Counted from the first letter of the stretch, positions 22,838 through 30,530 are shown. The stretch is DNA of 46,281 bases from Mycobacteriales bacterium (GCA_018376445.1 JAHABL010000013.1:1-46281); one strand, 5' to 3'. Notes: a model not told the origin generated them from the letters alone. Numbers and translations: made by a program.

Positions 22838-23464
22838 TAAGGGCAGCGTGTAGAACGCTGTCGTATTGCCGTCCGCAGTGGTGAGCCTGTAGCTGCGAGT
22901 TAGGAGTGGGCGGGTGCTTTCCTCCCGCCGTAAATAAGGAAAGATCCTCCAGCGCCACTAGAGGATCTAACTAAATATTGTGAAGGTTTTTCGTTGAAGA
23001 ACCTTGCCAGTACAGCAAGAGTACAGCAAGAGCAAGATACAAGCCTTGTTGTCTTCAGTGTACTGGCGAATGTTGAAGAGATTCAACCAACGCGCGGTAT
23101 AGACGTATATTTTTTACGCTCGTATGTTTTTAGAACGCCGCTGTCACACCCGTTAGAGGGGGGATAGCTCTTATACCCTCGTACAGTTTGTATGCAGCGT
23201 GAGCTACTGGCCGCTTCTACTCAATGGGAGATGGTAGGGTACCCCCTTCTGAGGAATGATTTCAGAAGAGCTTCCTCCGGCTAAGCGGAGGCGACGGGGA
23301 TGCGGTGGATGCAGCCAACTTTTGGTGAGGGCCTTTATAGGGTTTCTCTAGGCATTTGCCTAGAGAACGACTCCCTTGAGAAGTGCCCCACTCCCCAGCC
23401 CAACAGATACATTTGGCTCTCACGCTAGACACTGAGTGGCTGTGCAGGAGCAGAATGCTCCTGC
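22838..23464. repeat. Non-coding hairpin island 5
   Basis: The 1-kb stretch 22698-23733 has no convincing gene. It holds stems AGATCCTC/GAGGATCT (about 22945-22970), AAGGTT/AACCTT (about 22984-23006), CTTCTGA/TCAGAAG and CCTCCG/CGGAGG (about 23246-23291), TTCTCTAGGCA/TGCCTAGAGAA (23344-23367, perfect) and GCAGGAGCA/TGCTCCTGC (23444-23464, perfect), plus a short tandem repeat of GTACAGCAAGA near 23010-23035. Function unknown. Confidence 0.65.
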
Positions 23465-23499
23465 ATTACTCACGCCCTCGCTACGCTCAGTTGTGGCCC

Positions 23500-23527
23500 A
23501 GTGCCGTTTTCTTACGAAAACGGCACT
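23500..23527. terminator. Bidirectional hairpin terminator candidate
   Basis: A perfect 12-bp stem, AGTGCCGTTTTC (23500-23511) with GAAAACGGCACT (23516-23527), loop TTAC. It lies downstream of the minus-strand gene at 23734 but 200 bp away, and has no long T-run on either side. Confidence 0.5.
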
Positions 23528-23733
23528 GGATAAAAGTCCCGGTCAACTCACTAAGTCTCTACATGACGTCTAAAGCTGGTTGAACAGGGAACGGGAAGCA
23601 GTAACGTAGCCAGGATGCGACGCGATACCTTGGATAAAGCGAGATAAAAAGGTACAATGAGAGTACAAATTCAAGTGAGCGCCCCCCGCTCAGAATGTAA
23701 TTAAGCGAAGGGCGCTCGAACCCCTTGAAGGAC

Positions 23734-23952
23734 TTAGTGGTTATTTCCTTCTGGGGGGTTACCAACTCCGTCGACCGGCGTTAGCGTTATTTTCCATTGG
23801 GTATGGAACGCTTCGCCGGTTTTCGGCACTGGTGATGATTTTCTGGACTTTCTGGATTTCTCCCGGAAGCCAAGAATCTTTACTAAGCTAAGCTCAATTA
23901 CTTGAGCCATAAAAAGCAGTCCAAAAACTGCCCATAAAGTAAAGCTGTTCAT
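23734..23952 (-). CDS. 72-aa single-span membrane protein
   Basis: Starts MNSFTLWAVFGLLFMAQVIEL, an N-terminal membrane span, followed by a basic stretch (GFREKSRKSRKSS) and a short soluble tail. The ATG at 23952 is preceded by a near-ideal AAGGAGGTGAT, and a second GGAGG lies about 20 bases further upstream, an unusual doubled site. A TATACT hexamer at 24086-24091 (minus strand) is a possible -10, giving a leader of about 125 nt. It lies next to the Fic pair and partition genes. A small hydrophobic toxin or a surface factor are options; neither is proven. Confidence 0.6.
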   Translation of the reverse strand: MNSFTLWAVFGLLFMAQVIELSLVKILGFREKSRKSRKSSPVPKTGEAFHTQWKITLTPVDGVGNPPEGNNH

Positions 23953-24175
23953 CCCATCATCACCTCCTTTCTTTAAATCGGACCTCCTTTTACAGAGCAG
24001 CCGATCCATCAGAGACCAACTGTGCTCTGAAAGAAGGTGCATACTTGCCGGTACACATCGCTGCATACCGGTTGTTGGTGCTATCAGTATAGGACATTCA
24101 CTTGCTGCCTTGAGATTTGGAATCGAGGCATTGTCTTCGATGTGACCAGGAACTATCTGGTCTTATTAATGAGTT

Positions 24176-24997
24176 TTATGGCAGTTCCGAGCCGTAGTCT
24201 TTTCGACAAACCGGAGCGCTACAGTCGTCCAGGTTGCGAGAAGACGTTGGGCGATACTCTTCGACTCTGGAGAAGGGAGCGGGGCGCAATGGTGAATGCA
24301 TCTGGAGGGTGGCATGTGGATAGAGTTCATCGTTCTTCGTCTCTCTATGGTTGCTCACCATGTACCGGTACAACTCAATAGATCCTTTATCACGAAGGAA
24401 CTCACGTTCCTCTTTATCTTTAACTGGTTCACACCCAGCTACTCCACGAGATAATGCATGTGCGAGGTAGCGTCCATCCTGAAAGAAGGCGGCAAGATAG
24501 CGGGCGGCATGTACCTCTTCTGGGATGATGTGAGTCGCCTTGATCTCTGCTCCCCACTCTCTGCTGAGATTGGTGAAGAACACGAACTGCGTTCGAGAGT
24601 TACCATCCTGGAAAGGATGAACCATCGTCATTTCACCCCACCAGTGGGCAATATGATTTAGCGCGTCTTCCGAGTTAGTAGGCTGACTACGTTTGATCCC
24701 TTCTAATACCTTGTTTAACTCTCGATCTACATATTCTGATCGACACATTACTTGCCCCATAGCAGTTACTTCCTGCCCTGGTTTACGTATTTCGCCTGCC
24801 CATGAGTAGATTTCACTCGTCAGATGCCGATGGATGTCACAAAGAAGAGCGCGATCAAAGGGACCTTTGATGTTTTCTTCCGCTAAACGGAAACCTGCAA
24901 AGATTGAGGCTCTCGTCTCCAGGGCATTTTGAACCGTAGGCTCTTTTGCTACCTGCGATCCTTCCCCACTGGTGGCCGCATCAATATTGCTAATCAT
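24176..24997 (-). CDS. Fic-domain protein (toxin-like AMP transferase)
   Basis: 273 aa. The Fic core is clear, with the loop HPFQDGNSRT (H127 to T136), preceded by IHRHLTSEIYSWAGEIR. The canonical loop is HPFx[DE]GNGR; here the second glycine is serine, a change also seen in Doc-like and some effector Fic proteins, so activity or substrate may differ. The catalytic His127, Asp131, Asn133 and Arg135 remain. An 80-residue tail without a recognised domain follows. Fic toxins modify targets such as gyrase or EF-Tu with AMP or phosphate. Its ATG overlaps the stop of the small gene upstream (ATGA), the usual FicT-FicA arrangement. Confidence 0.85.
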   Translation of the reverse strand: MISNIDAATSGEGSQVAKEPTVQNALETRASIFAGFRLAEENIKGPFDRALLCDIHRHLTSEIYSWAGEIRKPGQEVTAMGQVMCRSEYVDRELNKVLEGIKRSQPTNSEDALNHIAHWWGEMTMVHPFQDGNSRTQFVFFTNLSREWGAEIKATHIIPEEVHAARYLAAFFQDGRYLAHALSRGVAGCEPVKDKEEREFLRDKGSIELYRYMVSNHRETKNDELYPHATLQMHSPLRPAPFSRVEEYRPTSSRNLDDCSAPVCRKDYGSELP

Positions 24998-25227
24998 TGC
25001 TCGTTAGAAGAAGCGTCTTCTCCGCTCCTGCGCGTAGCCTGGGCATGAAGATTAGAGAGCTCTTCATACTGAGTAGTTTCTTGGCGGTATAGGTGGCGAA
25101 GCGCGTCAATATCGTCCTGGTCTAGCTCACTTCCGGCCATCTTTGCCATACATTGTGCGTATGCAAGGGCTTCTTCCTCACTTCGCCTTTCGCCAGAGAA
25201 CTGAATCCCACTCATCTTTTGATTCAT
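24994..25227 (-). CDS. VbhA/FicA-like antitoxin candidate
   Basis: 77 aa, helical and acidic, with AAGGAG before the ATG at 25227. The block EEALAYAQCMAKMAGSELDQDDIDALRHLYRQE (read in parts) matches the layout of VbhA-type antitoxins. The inhibitory motif (S/T)xxxE(G/N) is not found; the aligned position reads A-K-M-A-G-S. It is translationally coupled to the Fic gene. Either inhibition works differently in this pair or the motif is elsewhere. The operon reads away from the parA gene across a shared repeat region, which may co-regulate both. Confidence 0.65.
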   Translation of the reverse strand: MNQKMSGIQFSGERRSEEEALAYAQCMAKMAGSELDQDDIDALRHLYRQETTQYEELSNLHAQATRRSGEDASSNEQ

Positions 25228-25283
25228 GTTTCTTGCTCCTTGAGTAAGTACCCAACACTAAACTCTACGCAATAACTTCCACA

Positions 25284-25456
25284 CATTAGTAATGTAGTAC
25301 ATTATACTGTAGTACAGTAATAATGTAGCACATTAAACTGTAGTAATGTGTTCATATTATCGTCTTTAACTGGGGTTTCATAAAAATATGAAATCGTTCA
25401 CACATTACTACATTAGTACATTAAACTTTAGTAAAGTAAACAGTAGTAATGTACGA
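25284..25456. repeat. AT-rich partition-site-like repeats upstream of parA
   Basis: Two clusters (about 25284-25350 and 25400-25456) of overlapping TAGTA, ACATTA and TAATGT units in both orientations, for example TAATGTAGTACATTA, separated by the palindromic TTTCATAAAAATATGAAA. Spacing of about 7 bp between many TAGTA or ACATTA units recalls centromeres bound by ribbon-helix-helix proteins. It lies between the Fic operon and parA. Confidence 0.75.
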
Positions 25457-25509
25457 TAGATGTAAATAGAGGCCATCATCTTGATAGCCAACAGTGAGGA
25501 GAGCTAGCT

Positions 25510-26082
25510 ATGAAAATTGCACTTGCTAACGCTAAAGGTGGTTGTGGGAAAACGTCGTCATCAATGTTTCTCGCCGCCGCTGCACAGCGAGACGGCTATA
25601 GCGTCGAAGTCTGGGACACTGACCCCCAAGCAACTGCGACCTCATGGGCGGAATACTCTGAAGGAGAAGTAACGTTTCCAGTCGTCTCGACGAACCGCGT
25701 CACCGTTAACCGTCCTGAGAAGGAGGGGCAAATCATCTTCATTGATACCCCTCCAGGAAGTGGGTCAACGATTGAAGACGTCATTAAAGCAGCTGATCTG
25801 GTGATCGTCCCGATGATTCCGTCTTTGTCTGACCTTCATCAGACTCGGCAAATCGCGAGCGTTGTAAAAGATACTCCGCTCGCCATCCTTATTGTTGCTG
25901 CTAATGCGAGCGCTAAAGCACCCCAGCAGCTTAAGGATTCACTCATCGAGGAAGGGTATGCAGTCTTTCCCACAATGATTCCTCAGAGAGAAGACATCCG
26001 TAAAGCTTTTGCAGGTCAACCAGGTGATTTACATGGTTACCAGTATATTTGGGAGATGATTAAGGAGGCTATGAATGTCTAA
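25510..26082 (+). CDS. parA: ParA-family partition ATPase
   Basis: 190 aa, the short type Ib form without an N-terminal HTH. Deviant Walker A is KGGCGKTSS at the very N terminus and Walker B is IIFIDTPPG at about residues 75-83. WDTDPQATAT and VIVPMIPSLSDLHQT are typical of the family. It positions plasmid copies by ATP-dependent binding to the nucleoid. GAGGAG lies 9 bases before the ATG. It overlaps the small DNA-binding gene at 26075 by 8 bp, and repeats lie both upstream of parA and downstream of its partner. Confidence 0.9.
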   Translation: MKIALANAKGGCGKTSSSMFLAAAAQRDGYSVEVWDTDPQATATSWAEYSEGEVTFPVVSTNRVTVNRPEKEGQIIFIDTPPGSGSTIEDVIKAADLVIVPMIPSLSDLHQTRQIASVVKDTPLAILIVAANASAKAPQQLKDSLIEEGYAVFPTMIPQREDIRKAFAGQPGDLHGYQYIWEMIKEAMNV

Positions 26083-26359
26083 AGACCGCGATGAGTTCTC
26101 TAATCGCCTGGCCCGAGCCAACAAGGTCACTCATGAAAAGACGTCGATTCGAGAGATAACTGGTGAGGATAAACTCGCGGATAACTCTCAAGGAAAGAAA
26201 GCCCCTGCCAAGTCGCCGTCTTATCGTGGACTCAGCATCTACGTTGATAATGATCTATGGGATTGGGTAAAACGCGAGTCGTTCTATAAAGATGAGTCTA
26301 AAAGCTCCATCGTGGTGAGGATCCTAGAGAAGTACGCTCGTTCCCACCCCAATAATTAG
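26075..26359 (+). CDS. Small DNA-binding partition partner (ribbon-helix-helix-like)
   Basis: 94 aa. A disordered basic N-terminal half is followed by GLSIYVDNDLWDWVKRESFYKDESKSSIVVRILEKYARSH, which reads as one beta strand and two helices, the ribbon-helix-helix pattern of ParG/omega-type centromere proteins. It starts inside the end of parA, so the two are translationally coupled. It should bind the TAGTA/ACATTA repeats on either side, repressing the operon and loading ParA. No alternative is obvious. Confidence 0.75.
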   Translation: MSKDRDEFSNRLARANKVTHEKTSIREITGEDKLADNSQGKKAPAKSPSYRGLSIYVDNDLWDWVKRESFYKDESKSSIVVRILEKYARSHPNN

Positions 26360-26403
26360 TACATTACTACAGTAAACATTACTACATTAAACTGTAGTAC
26401 ATT
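26357..26403. repeat. Second partition-type repeat cluster, downstream of the par operon
   Basis: TTAGTACATTACTACAGTAA and the following TACTACATTAAACTGTAGTA, the same units as at 25284-25456. They begin at the stop codon of 26075 and end just before the ribosome site of 26427, so they may also regulate that gene. Confidence 0.75.
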
Positions 26404-26426
26404 GTCACAAAAGGAGGGGAGACCAG

Positions 26427-26690
26427 GTGTTTCATGAGTTTGGTGTTCCCATTATTGTCACGGTTGCGCTCATTATTGTCCTTCGCCTGGTTCGTGGACG
26501 GTCACGTGTCTTGCGCTTGCTAACGTGGACGGTTGCTGTTGTGGTCGGTATCGTTTACCTCCTTCCTCGCGTGGTCTTCCTTGCGATGCTGCTGTTCGCA
26601 ATTCTTTTTGTCGTGTGCGCGCTACCGTTTGTGGTACTCGGAGCACAGAGCTTCGGCCCACCAATTGATCGTGACTGGAAACCTTTTTAG
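26427..26690 (+). CDS. Small two-span membrane protein
   Basis: 87 aa, GTG start at 26427 with AGGAGG nine bases upstream. Two hydrophobic segments (IIVTVALIIVLRLV and a longer one from about residue 30 to 70) are joined by a basic loop (RGRSRVLRLL). There is a short C-terminal tail. It lies directly downstream of the second partition repeat cluster. Its role is unknown; a plasmid-maintenance accessory or exclusion protein is possible. Confidence 0.65.
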   Translation: MFHEFGVPIIVTVALIIVLRLVRGRSRVLRLLTWTVAVVVGIVYLLPRVVFLAMLLFAILFVVCALPFVVLGAQSFGPPIDRDWKPF

Positions 26691-26820
26691 CGAAACCGGT
26701 CGTGGGGTCATATCGAGCAGACAATTACAGCAAGGCACGGGCTGTCGGCTACGATCTTCACGGGGTTCCTCAATGTGAAATGGGTCCCTACCAGCACCTA
26801 GTGCTGAATCAAGTTATGTA

Positions 26821-26858
26821 CTCCCATAGTGGGCATTCCTGGTTGCTTACTATGGGAG
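26821..26858 (+). terminator. Intrinsic terminator
   Basis: CTCCCATAGT (26821-26830) pairs with ACTATGGGAG (26849-26858), followed by CTTTTGTTTG. It lies about 130 bp after the gene at 26427 and should close the par operon. Confidence 0.75.
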
Positions 26859-26953
26859 CTTTTGTTTGTACCTAAAGACTCAACAAGGTCATATGGTAGG
26901 ACACTGCTTCAACGCTGTGACCTGCAGAGATAAAGCATGGGGGTGTGAAAATG

Positions 26954-27137
26954 CCCGTTCTGAACGGGTAGAGCAGCTTCTGATAGCGCCTCAATAAGCT
27001 AACAGGGGATTCATGTTTCCTACTCATCGAGTAGGACACATCACGGGGGAATCTAACTGCATAAACTCCGCGTTTTCTGGGCATTTACTCTCTTATCTCA
27101 GAATCTTTGGCTAGTTCAGTTGTGTCCTGTGACACAA
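26954..27137. repeat. Three short inverted repeats in the 26.86-27.24 kb gap
   Basis: CCCGTTC/GAACGGG at 26954-26968, TCCTACTC/GAGTAGGA at 27018-27036 and TTGTGTC/GACACAA at 27120-27137. I see no credible gene in this 380-bp gap. The last repeat is about 65 bp upstream of the -10 for 27243 and could be an operator. Confidence 0.5.
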
Positions 27138-27198
27138 TTTCTGCACGTAGCGTTCGTATGCTGCCGTCTTATCAAAGCCAATATATATCTACCTGAGG

Positions 27199-27207
27199 TG
27201 ATATAAT
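27199..27207 (+). promoter_or_regulatory. Extended -10 promoter for the gene at 27243
   Basis: TGATATAAT: a consensus TATAAT at 27202-27207 preceded by TGn. No good -35 is seen at the right distance, as is common for extended -10 promoters. The start codon is 36 bp downstream with AGGTG before it. Confidence 0.6.
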
Positions 27208-27242
27208 TATGGTGTCTGACCTGCATATTTAGAGGTGTTTTA

Positions 27243-27842
27243 ATGGTTGGTGAGTACCGTTTCGGCGACGGTTTTATCAGTGCTAAGGAGCTAGCTCACC
27301 AACTCGACATCTCTCCTCGAACAGTACGACGACGTTACGCACAACCTCGTGCTACATGGGAGAAACAGCAAAGTCTTAAACAGTCAGTCACTGATGCCTC
27401 TCTGCTGCAGTATTGGACGTATGGAGTCCCTTGGGACCTAATCGCTGCCGAACTGTCTATTTCCCCTCGTAGCGCTATGAATCGAGTGCGGAAGATTCTT
27501 CGCACTAAAGATGATGAAGTTTCGCATGAACAAAAGCAACACCAACAGAAACTTCGTTCTTTCGTCATGGAATACCGTCGTTACGCAGGACTAACTGCAT
27601 CGTCTGCCAGCGCTGGAGAGCGTAAATGGGCCTCTATCTTCGGTATTGATAACTGGTGGTTTCCGTTCCCCAATGATTCTTTAGAAGGCCAGGAAGCACT
27701 ACGTCTCATAGCTTTTCCTACAGATGATGGGAATCCAGATGAAGTCCTTTTTCTCTTTGCTTTAGCACCAGAGCACAGGGCAATGAGCTCAAAAGAACTC
27801 TTCCCCGCATTTCATCTTGGCAGGGAGCACAAAGATGGATGA
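27243..27842 (+). CDS. HTH replication-accessory-like protein
   Basis: 199 aa. The N terminus ISAKELAHQLDISPRTVRRRYAQPRATWEKQ is a helix-turn-helix of the type seen in actinobacterial plasmid Rep proteins, where a Q/E-P-R-A/S phrase follows the recognition helix. A second HTH-like segment (DLIAAELSISPRSAMNRVRKILR) lies at about residues 62-85. The rest is a mixed alpha/beta domain of unknown role. It lies immediately upstream of the iterons and the initiator gene, so a role in copy-number control or origin binding is likely by position. Confidence 0.7.
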   Translation: MVGEYRFGDGFISAKELAHQLDISPRTVRRRYAQPRATWEKQQSLKQSVTDASLLQYWTYGVPWDLIAAELSISPRSAMNRVRKILRTKDDEVSHEQKQHQQKLRSFVMEYRRYAGLTASSASAGERKWASIFGIDNWWFPFPNDSLEGQEALRLIAFPTDDGNPDEVLFLFALAPEHRAMSSKELFPAFHLGREHKDG

Positions 27843-27868
27843 TCGTAGTTACAGTCGTTTTTGCCGCA

Positions 27869-28135
27869 TAAAGGATAAATTTAAAGGATTTATATAGGGG
27901 ATAGTCGAATTTGCGCAGGTCAGAGTAGCTAAATCAGTTATTCCAAATGCGTAAATGCCCGCTGGCAAATGCGTAAATGCCCGTACTTGTCGATGAGTGC
28001 CCCTTTGGACACTGACTGATAGCGCAGGTGAGAGATAGTTTTTGTACGTTATCCACAGATAGTGGTGAAAATGCGTAAATGCCCGCTGTGGTGGACTGGT
28101 ATCCACAGATTTTCAAGGAAATGCGTAAATGCCCG
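27869..28135 (+). other. oriV: Origin of replication (oriV): iterons, DnaA boxes, AT-rich segment
   Basis: Four exact copies of the 17-mer AAATGCGTAAATGCCCG lie at 27945-27961, 27967-27983, 28069-28085 and 28119-28135; the first two are spaced 22 bp. A perfect DnaA box TTATCCACA is at 28049-28057, and a one-mismatch box (GTATCCACA) at 28099-28107. A second repeat, GCGCAGGTsAGAG, occurs at 27913 and 28022. An AT-rich stretch (about 27869-27897) would suit unwinding. The initiator gene follows. Confidence 0.9.
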
Positions 28136-28262
28136 CAGAAGTGGTGCTAGTTTCTGTTACAGCCAAGTGCGATACTAAATAGAGCGCAAGCCCTCCATCT
28201 TGCGGTGATGGAAGGGCCTGCTGACCTTTCCGTTTTCTCCACAACAGAAAGATCTGGTTTCG

Positions 28263-29264
28263 ATGGTAGCGAGCGATTCTTCGACAAACAACAAGAATAC
28301 TGAAGTAACACCCAGTTCTCCTGAGTGGATGATCCACCTACAGGAGATGCTTGATGACCCGCTTACAAAGATGCAGGTCACCAGGCCTTCAACGAATGAC
28401 TTAGGCTGGCTCAATCCTCTTTTTACACAGGTAAACCTCCCTCTTCGTCAACCGAGAGACGGCAGTTCCGAGTGGATCAAAGAAAATGGGGGAGTGCGGC
28501 TATCGGTCCAAGCGGGTGATGTCTTCGACGTTAAAACAGGGGAGTACAAGAAGATTCTCCCTTACGGGAAGATCGCCCGAGCTGGACTTCTTTACTTTCT
28601 TTCAGAGATCTATCGGACCGGTGAGCGAAAGATTCAACTGGGCAACACTCAAGGCGAGTTCATGGAGCGCCTTGGTTTCCAATGGGGCGGTAGTTCCGGT
28701 AAGCGACTTCAACAACAGCTCGGCGCTCTCGCATCGGCCCGCTTTAGCATCACAACAACAGTCTTCCCCAGTTATACAGACTCTGATGGTGAGACTAAAA
28801 CTGGTGCAGCACAGGTAAATAGGCAGTTCCTTTTAGCAAACGAGTCCGCACTATGGTTCGGCAGCGATCCGCACCAATTTTCTCTGTTCCCTGCATTCAT
28901 CGTTGCCTCCGAAGAAATGATGAGACTGGCAGAAAAGCCGATGCCAGTGGATATGCGGCATTGGCGGTGGCTCAATGAACAGAGTAAATCTGCCTTTCCG
29001 CTTGATGTTTATCTCTGGCTAGCTGAAAGAGCACATCGAGCCAGCGGAACGGGAACATTTATCAAATGGGACCAGCTGCAGAACCAGTTCGGTGCAACAT
29101 TCAAGTCGCTCGCAGGTTTCCAGCGGGCATTCTGGAGCGCGGTTTCGCTTGTTCAGAAGGTTTACCCTGAGGCAAAGATCGTTAAAGCCCAGGGGGGAGT
29201 GATCCTCTACAAATCACTTCCTGCGGTAAGGAATAACCGTCCGTCACAGTTCCTTACCCGCTAA
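28263..29264 (+). CDS. repA: RepA_C-type plasmid replication initiator
   Basis: 333 aa. LPYGKIARAGLLYFLSEIYRTGERKIQLG (read in parts), EFMERLGFQWGGSSGKRLQQQL and, near the C terminus, AFPLDVYLWLAERAHR with IKWDQLQNQFG are the landmarks of the RepA_C (PF04796) initiator family. These proteins bind iterons and recruit host DnaA and helicase, which agrees with the four iterons and DnaA boxes just upstream. The ribosome site before the ATG at 28263 is weak. A hairpin at about 28189-28218 lies in the leader and could attenuate expression. Confidence 0.88.
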   Translation: MVASDSSTNNKNTEVTPSSPEWMIHLQEMLDDPLTKMQVTRPSTNDLGWLNPLFTQVNLPLRQPRDGSSEWIKENGGVRLSVQAGDVFDVKTGEYKKILPYGKIARAGLLYFLSEIYRTGERKIQLGNTQGEFMERLGFQWGGSSGKRLQQQLGALASARFSITTTVFPSYTDSDGETKTGAAQVNRQFLLANESALWFGSDPHQFSLFPAFIVASEEMMRLAEKPMPVDMRHWRWLNEQSKSAFPLDVYLWLAERAHRASGTGTFIKWDQLQNQFGATFKSLAGFQRAFWSAVSLVQKVYPEAKIVKAQGGVILYKSLPAVRNNRPSQFLTR

Positions 29265-29339
29265 TCTTTTCGTAGATAAGGGGCTTGCGATAGCCTCTTT
29301 TCATCCAGCCAGTTGTTTCGCTACTAAGGAAGACTCATA

Positions 29340-29900
29340 ATGAAGCGCGCCGCTACAGTCGCCCTCACCGGCCTTCTCATGCTCAGCCTCGGCGCAGGTA
29401 TTGCCCAGGCCGAACCCTACTCCGACCCCGCCACCACGCCGGGGAAGATCGTGGTCCACCCCAAGCCGCAGCCTCTAATTCAACCTCCGATTGAGGCCAC
29501 TGTTTACGCCCAGCCCTACGGTTTGGTTCCGGACTTTCATGCCGCGTCCAACTTCTCCCCTTTAGGGACACAAAAGAATATCCGTGTTCGTGGTCCGCTT
29601 CTCCAGCCCAACCGCTATAGCTTGTTCTTTAAGACTCGGGCAGCTTGCCAAGCAGATCTGGACCCATACGGGCACGACTATGGTGCATTGAATCCCATTG
29701 TTCCGCAACACTGGGTTTGGATGGCTAAGAACGATGCCACCCAGCAAATCAGCACGCAGTGCTACCAGATCTACAACGGCATGTGGGTCTACGAATACAA
29801 CAACTTCTTCGAGATGCCGGTCGTGCAGAACCCACAAAACCTCCCCGGCCATTACCCCAAGAACGTCCCCGCAGAACAGAAGAAGTATTTGCGGAAGTAA
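29340..29900 (+). CDS. Secreted protein, unknown
   Basis: 186 aa. Signal peptide MKRAATVALTGLLMLSLGAG with likely cleavage after AQA. The mature part has a Pro-rich start, two cysteines (AACQADLDPYG and STQCYQIYNG) and many aromatic residues (QHWVWMAKND, MWVYEYNNFFEMP), as in small disulfide-bonded secreted domains. AGGAAG lies before the ATG. It ends one base before the stop of the convergent thermonuclease gene. No family is recognised. A surface or exported partner of the transfer apparatus is possible. Confidence 0.7.
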   Translation: MKRAATVALTGLLMLSLGAGIAQAEPYSDPATTPGKIVVHPKPQPLIQPPIEATVYAQPYGLVPDFHAASNFSPLGTQKNIRVRGPLLQPNRYSLFFKTRAACQADLDPYGHDYGALNPIVPQHWVWMAKNDATQQISTQCYQIYNGMWVYEYNNFFEMPVVQNPQNLPGHYPKNVPAEQKKYLRK

Positions 29901-30455
29901 CTAACGTTGTGGACAGACGCGCGGGTTCCACAAGCCTCGGTTGTGGTCCCGTGCGTCTTTTTCTGCAGCTTTGAACTCTGCTTGGTAACGATAAGGGCCT
30001 GCGTATGTTGCCTCATACGCGTACCCTTCCTCGATGAGTTCGAGGTTATAAAGGGTTTTCCCCAACCACACGTATGCGAGCATTCTGCCGTAACGGTCGT
30101 ATTTGCTCTGACTTGGATCAAGCTCCAGGTAGACGGACTTATCCGTCAGGTTTGAGCTTGTAAAAGCAGAAGCCTGCTCGCCGAAGCATTCAACTGGAGA
30201 GTTAGGTTTAACTGTTTCGGGAGTGTTGACACCAATAAAGCGGACAGTAGTTTTTCTACCTGCAATATTGAATACAGCCGTGTCCCCGTCAATTACGCGA
30301 AGAGTCCTAGCGGCCACAAGATTGCCAGAGGTTGCGGAACTCTCAGTGCTATGACCATGTGCAACATACCCACCAGATGCAGCGATTACCCCAATTAGCG
30401 GGACGATAAAGCGCTTCCGCAAGAACCTACGAAAAATATATCTCATTTTCTGCAC
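29901..30455 (-). CDS. Exported thermonuclease (SNase family)
   Basis: 184 aa. An N-terminal basic plus hydrophobic segment (residues about 10-32) serves as signal or anchor. The nuclease domain has the order RVIDGDTAVF, VRFIGVNTPETV, YDRYGRMLAYVW and ARDHNRGLW. The catalytic Arg (VRF), Glu (TPE) and second Arg (YDRYGR) positions are kept, so activity is likely, and Asp of VIDGD is present for calcium. Exported SNases are common on Gram-positive conjugative elements, where they may clear extracellular DNA or act on the surface. It lies divergent from the glycine-zipper operon and shares its operator region. Confidence 0.88.
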   Translation of the reverse strand: MQKMRYIFRRFLRKRFIVPLIGVIAASGGYVAHGHSTESSATSGNLVAARTLRVIDGDTAVFNIAGRKTTVRFIGVNTPETVKPNSPVECFGEQASAFTSSNLTDKSVYLELDPSQSKYDRYGRMLAYVWLGKTLYNLELIEEGYAYEATYAGPYRYQAEFKAAEKDARDHNRGLWNPRVCPQR

Positions 30456-30462
30456 TTTCGAC

Positions 30463-30491
30463 TTGTGATGAATGTCGCCGACAATTAGGTT
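30463..30491 (+). promoter_or_regulatory. Operator and promoter candidate of the glycine-zipper operon
   Basis: AATGTCGCCGACA (30471-30483) matches the first 13 of 15 bases of the tra-operon operator. It sits in a 17-bp interval between TTGTGA (30463-30468) and the weak hexamer TAGGTT (30486-30491), the same geometry as at 36796-36824. A TTATAG at about 30499 is an alternative -10. Confidence 0.65.
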
Positions 30492-30530
30492 AGACGTTAT
30501 AGAGACAATTCACCATAGTCTGAGGACGCT

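Noticed and set aside
23383..23765. Two 66-68 codon frames in the 23.4-23.8 kb gap
   Set aside because: One crosses the perfect terminator-like stem at 23500-23527, the other overlaps the better supported gene at 23734; neither has a ribosome site.
25510..26359. Type Ia ParA/ParB with classical parS
   Set aside because: ParA is short, lacks the N-terminal HTH, and its partner is a small ribbon-helix-helix-like protein; no 16-bp chromosomal-type parS seen.
26872..27084. 70-codon minus-strand frame
   Set aside because: No convincing ribosome site, crosses two inverted repeats, no recognisable domain.
27945..28135. CRISPR array
   Set aside because: The 17-mers are exact but unevenly spaced (22, 102, 50 bp), next to DnaA boxes and an initiator gene, so they are iterons; no cas genes are present.
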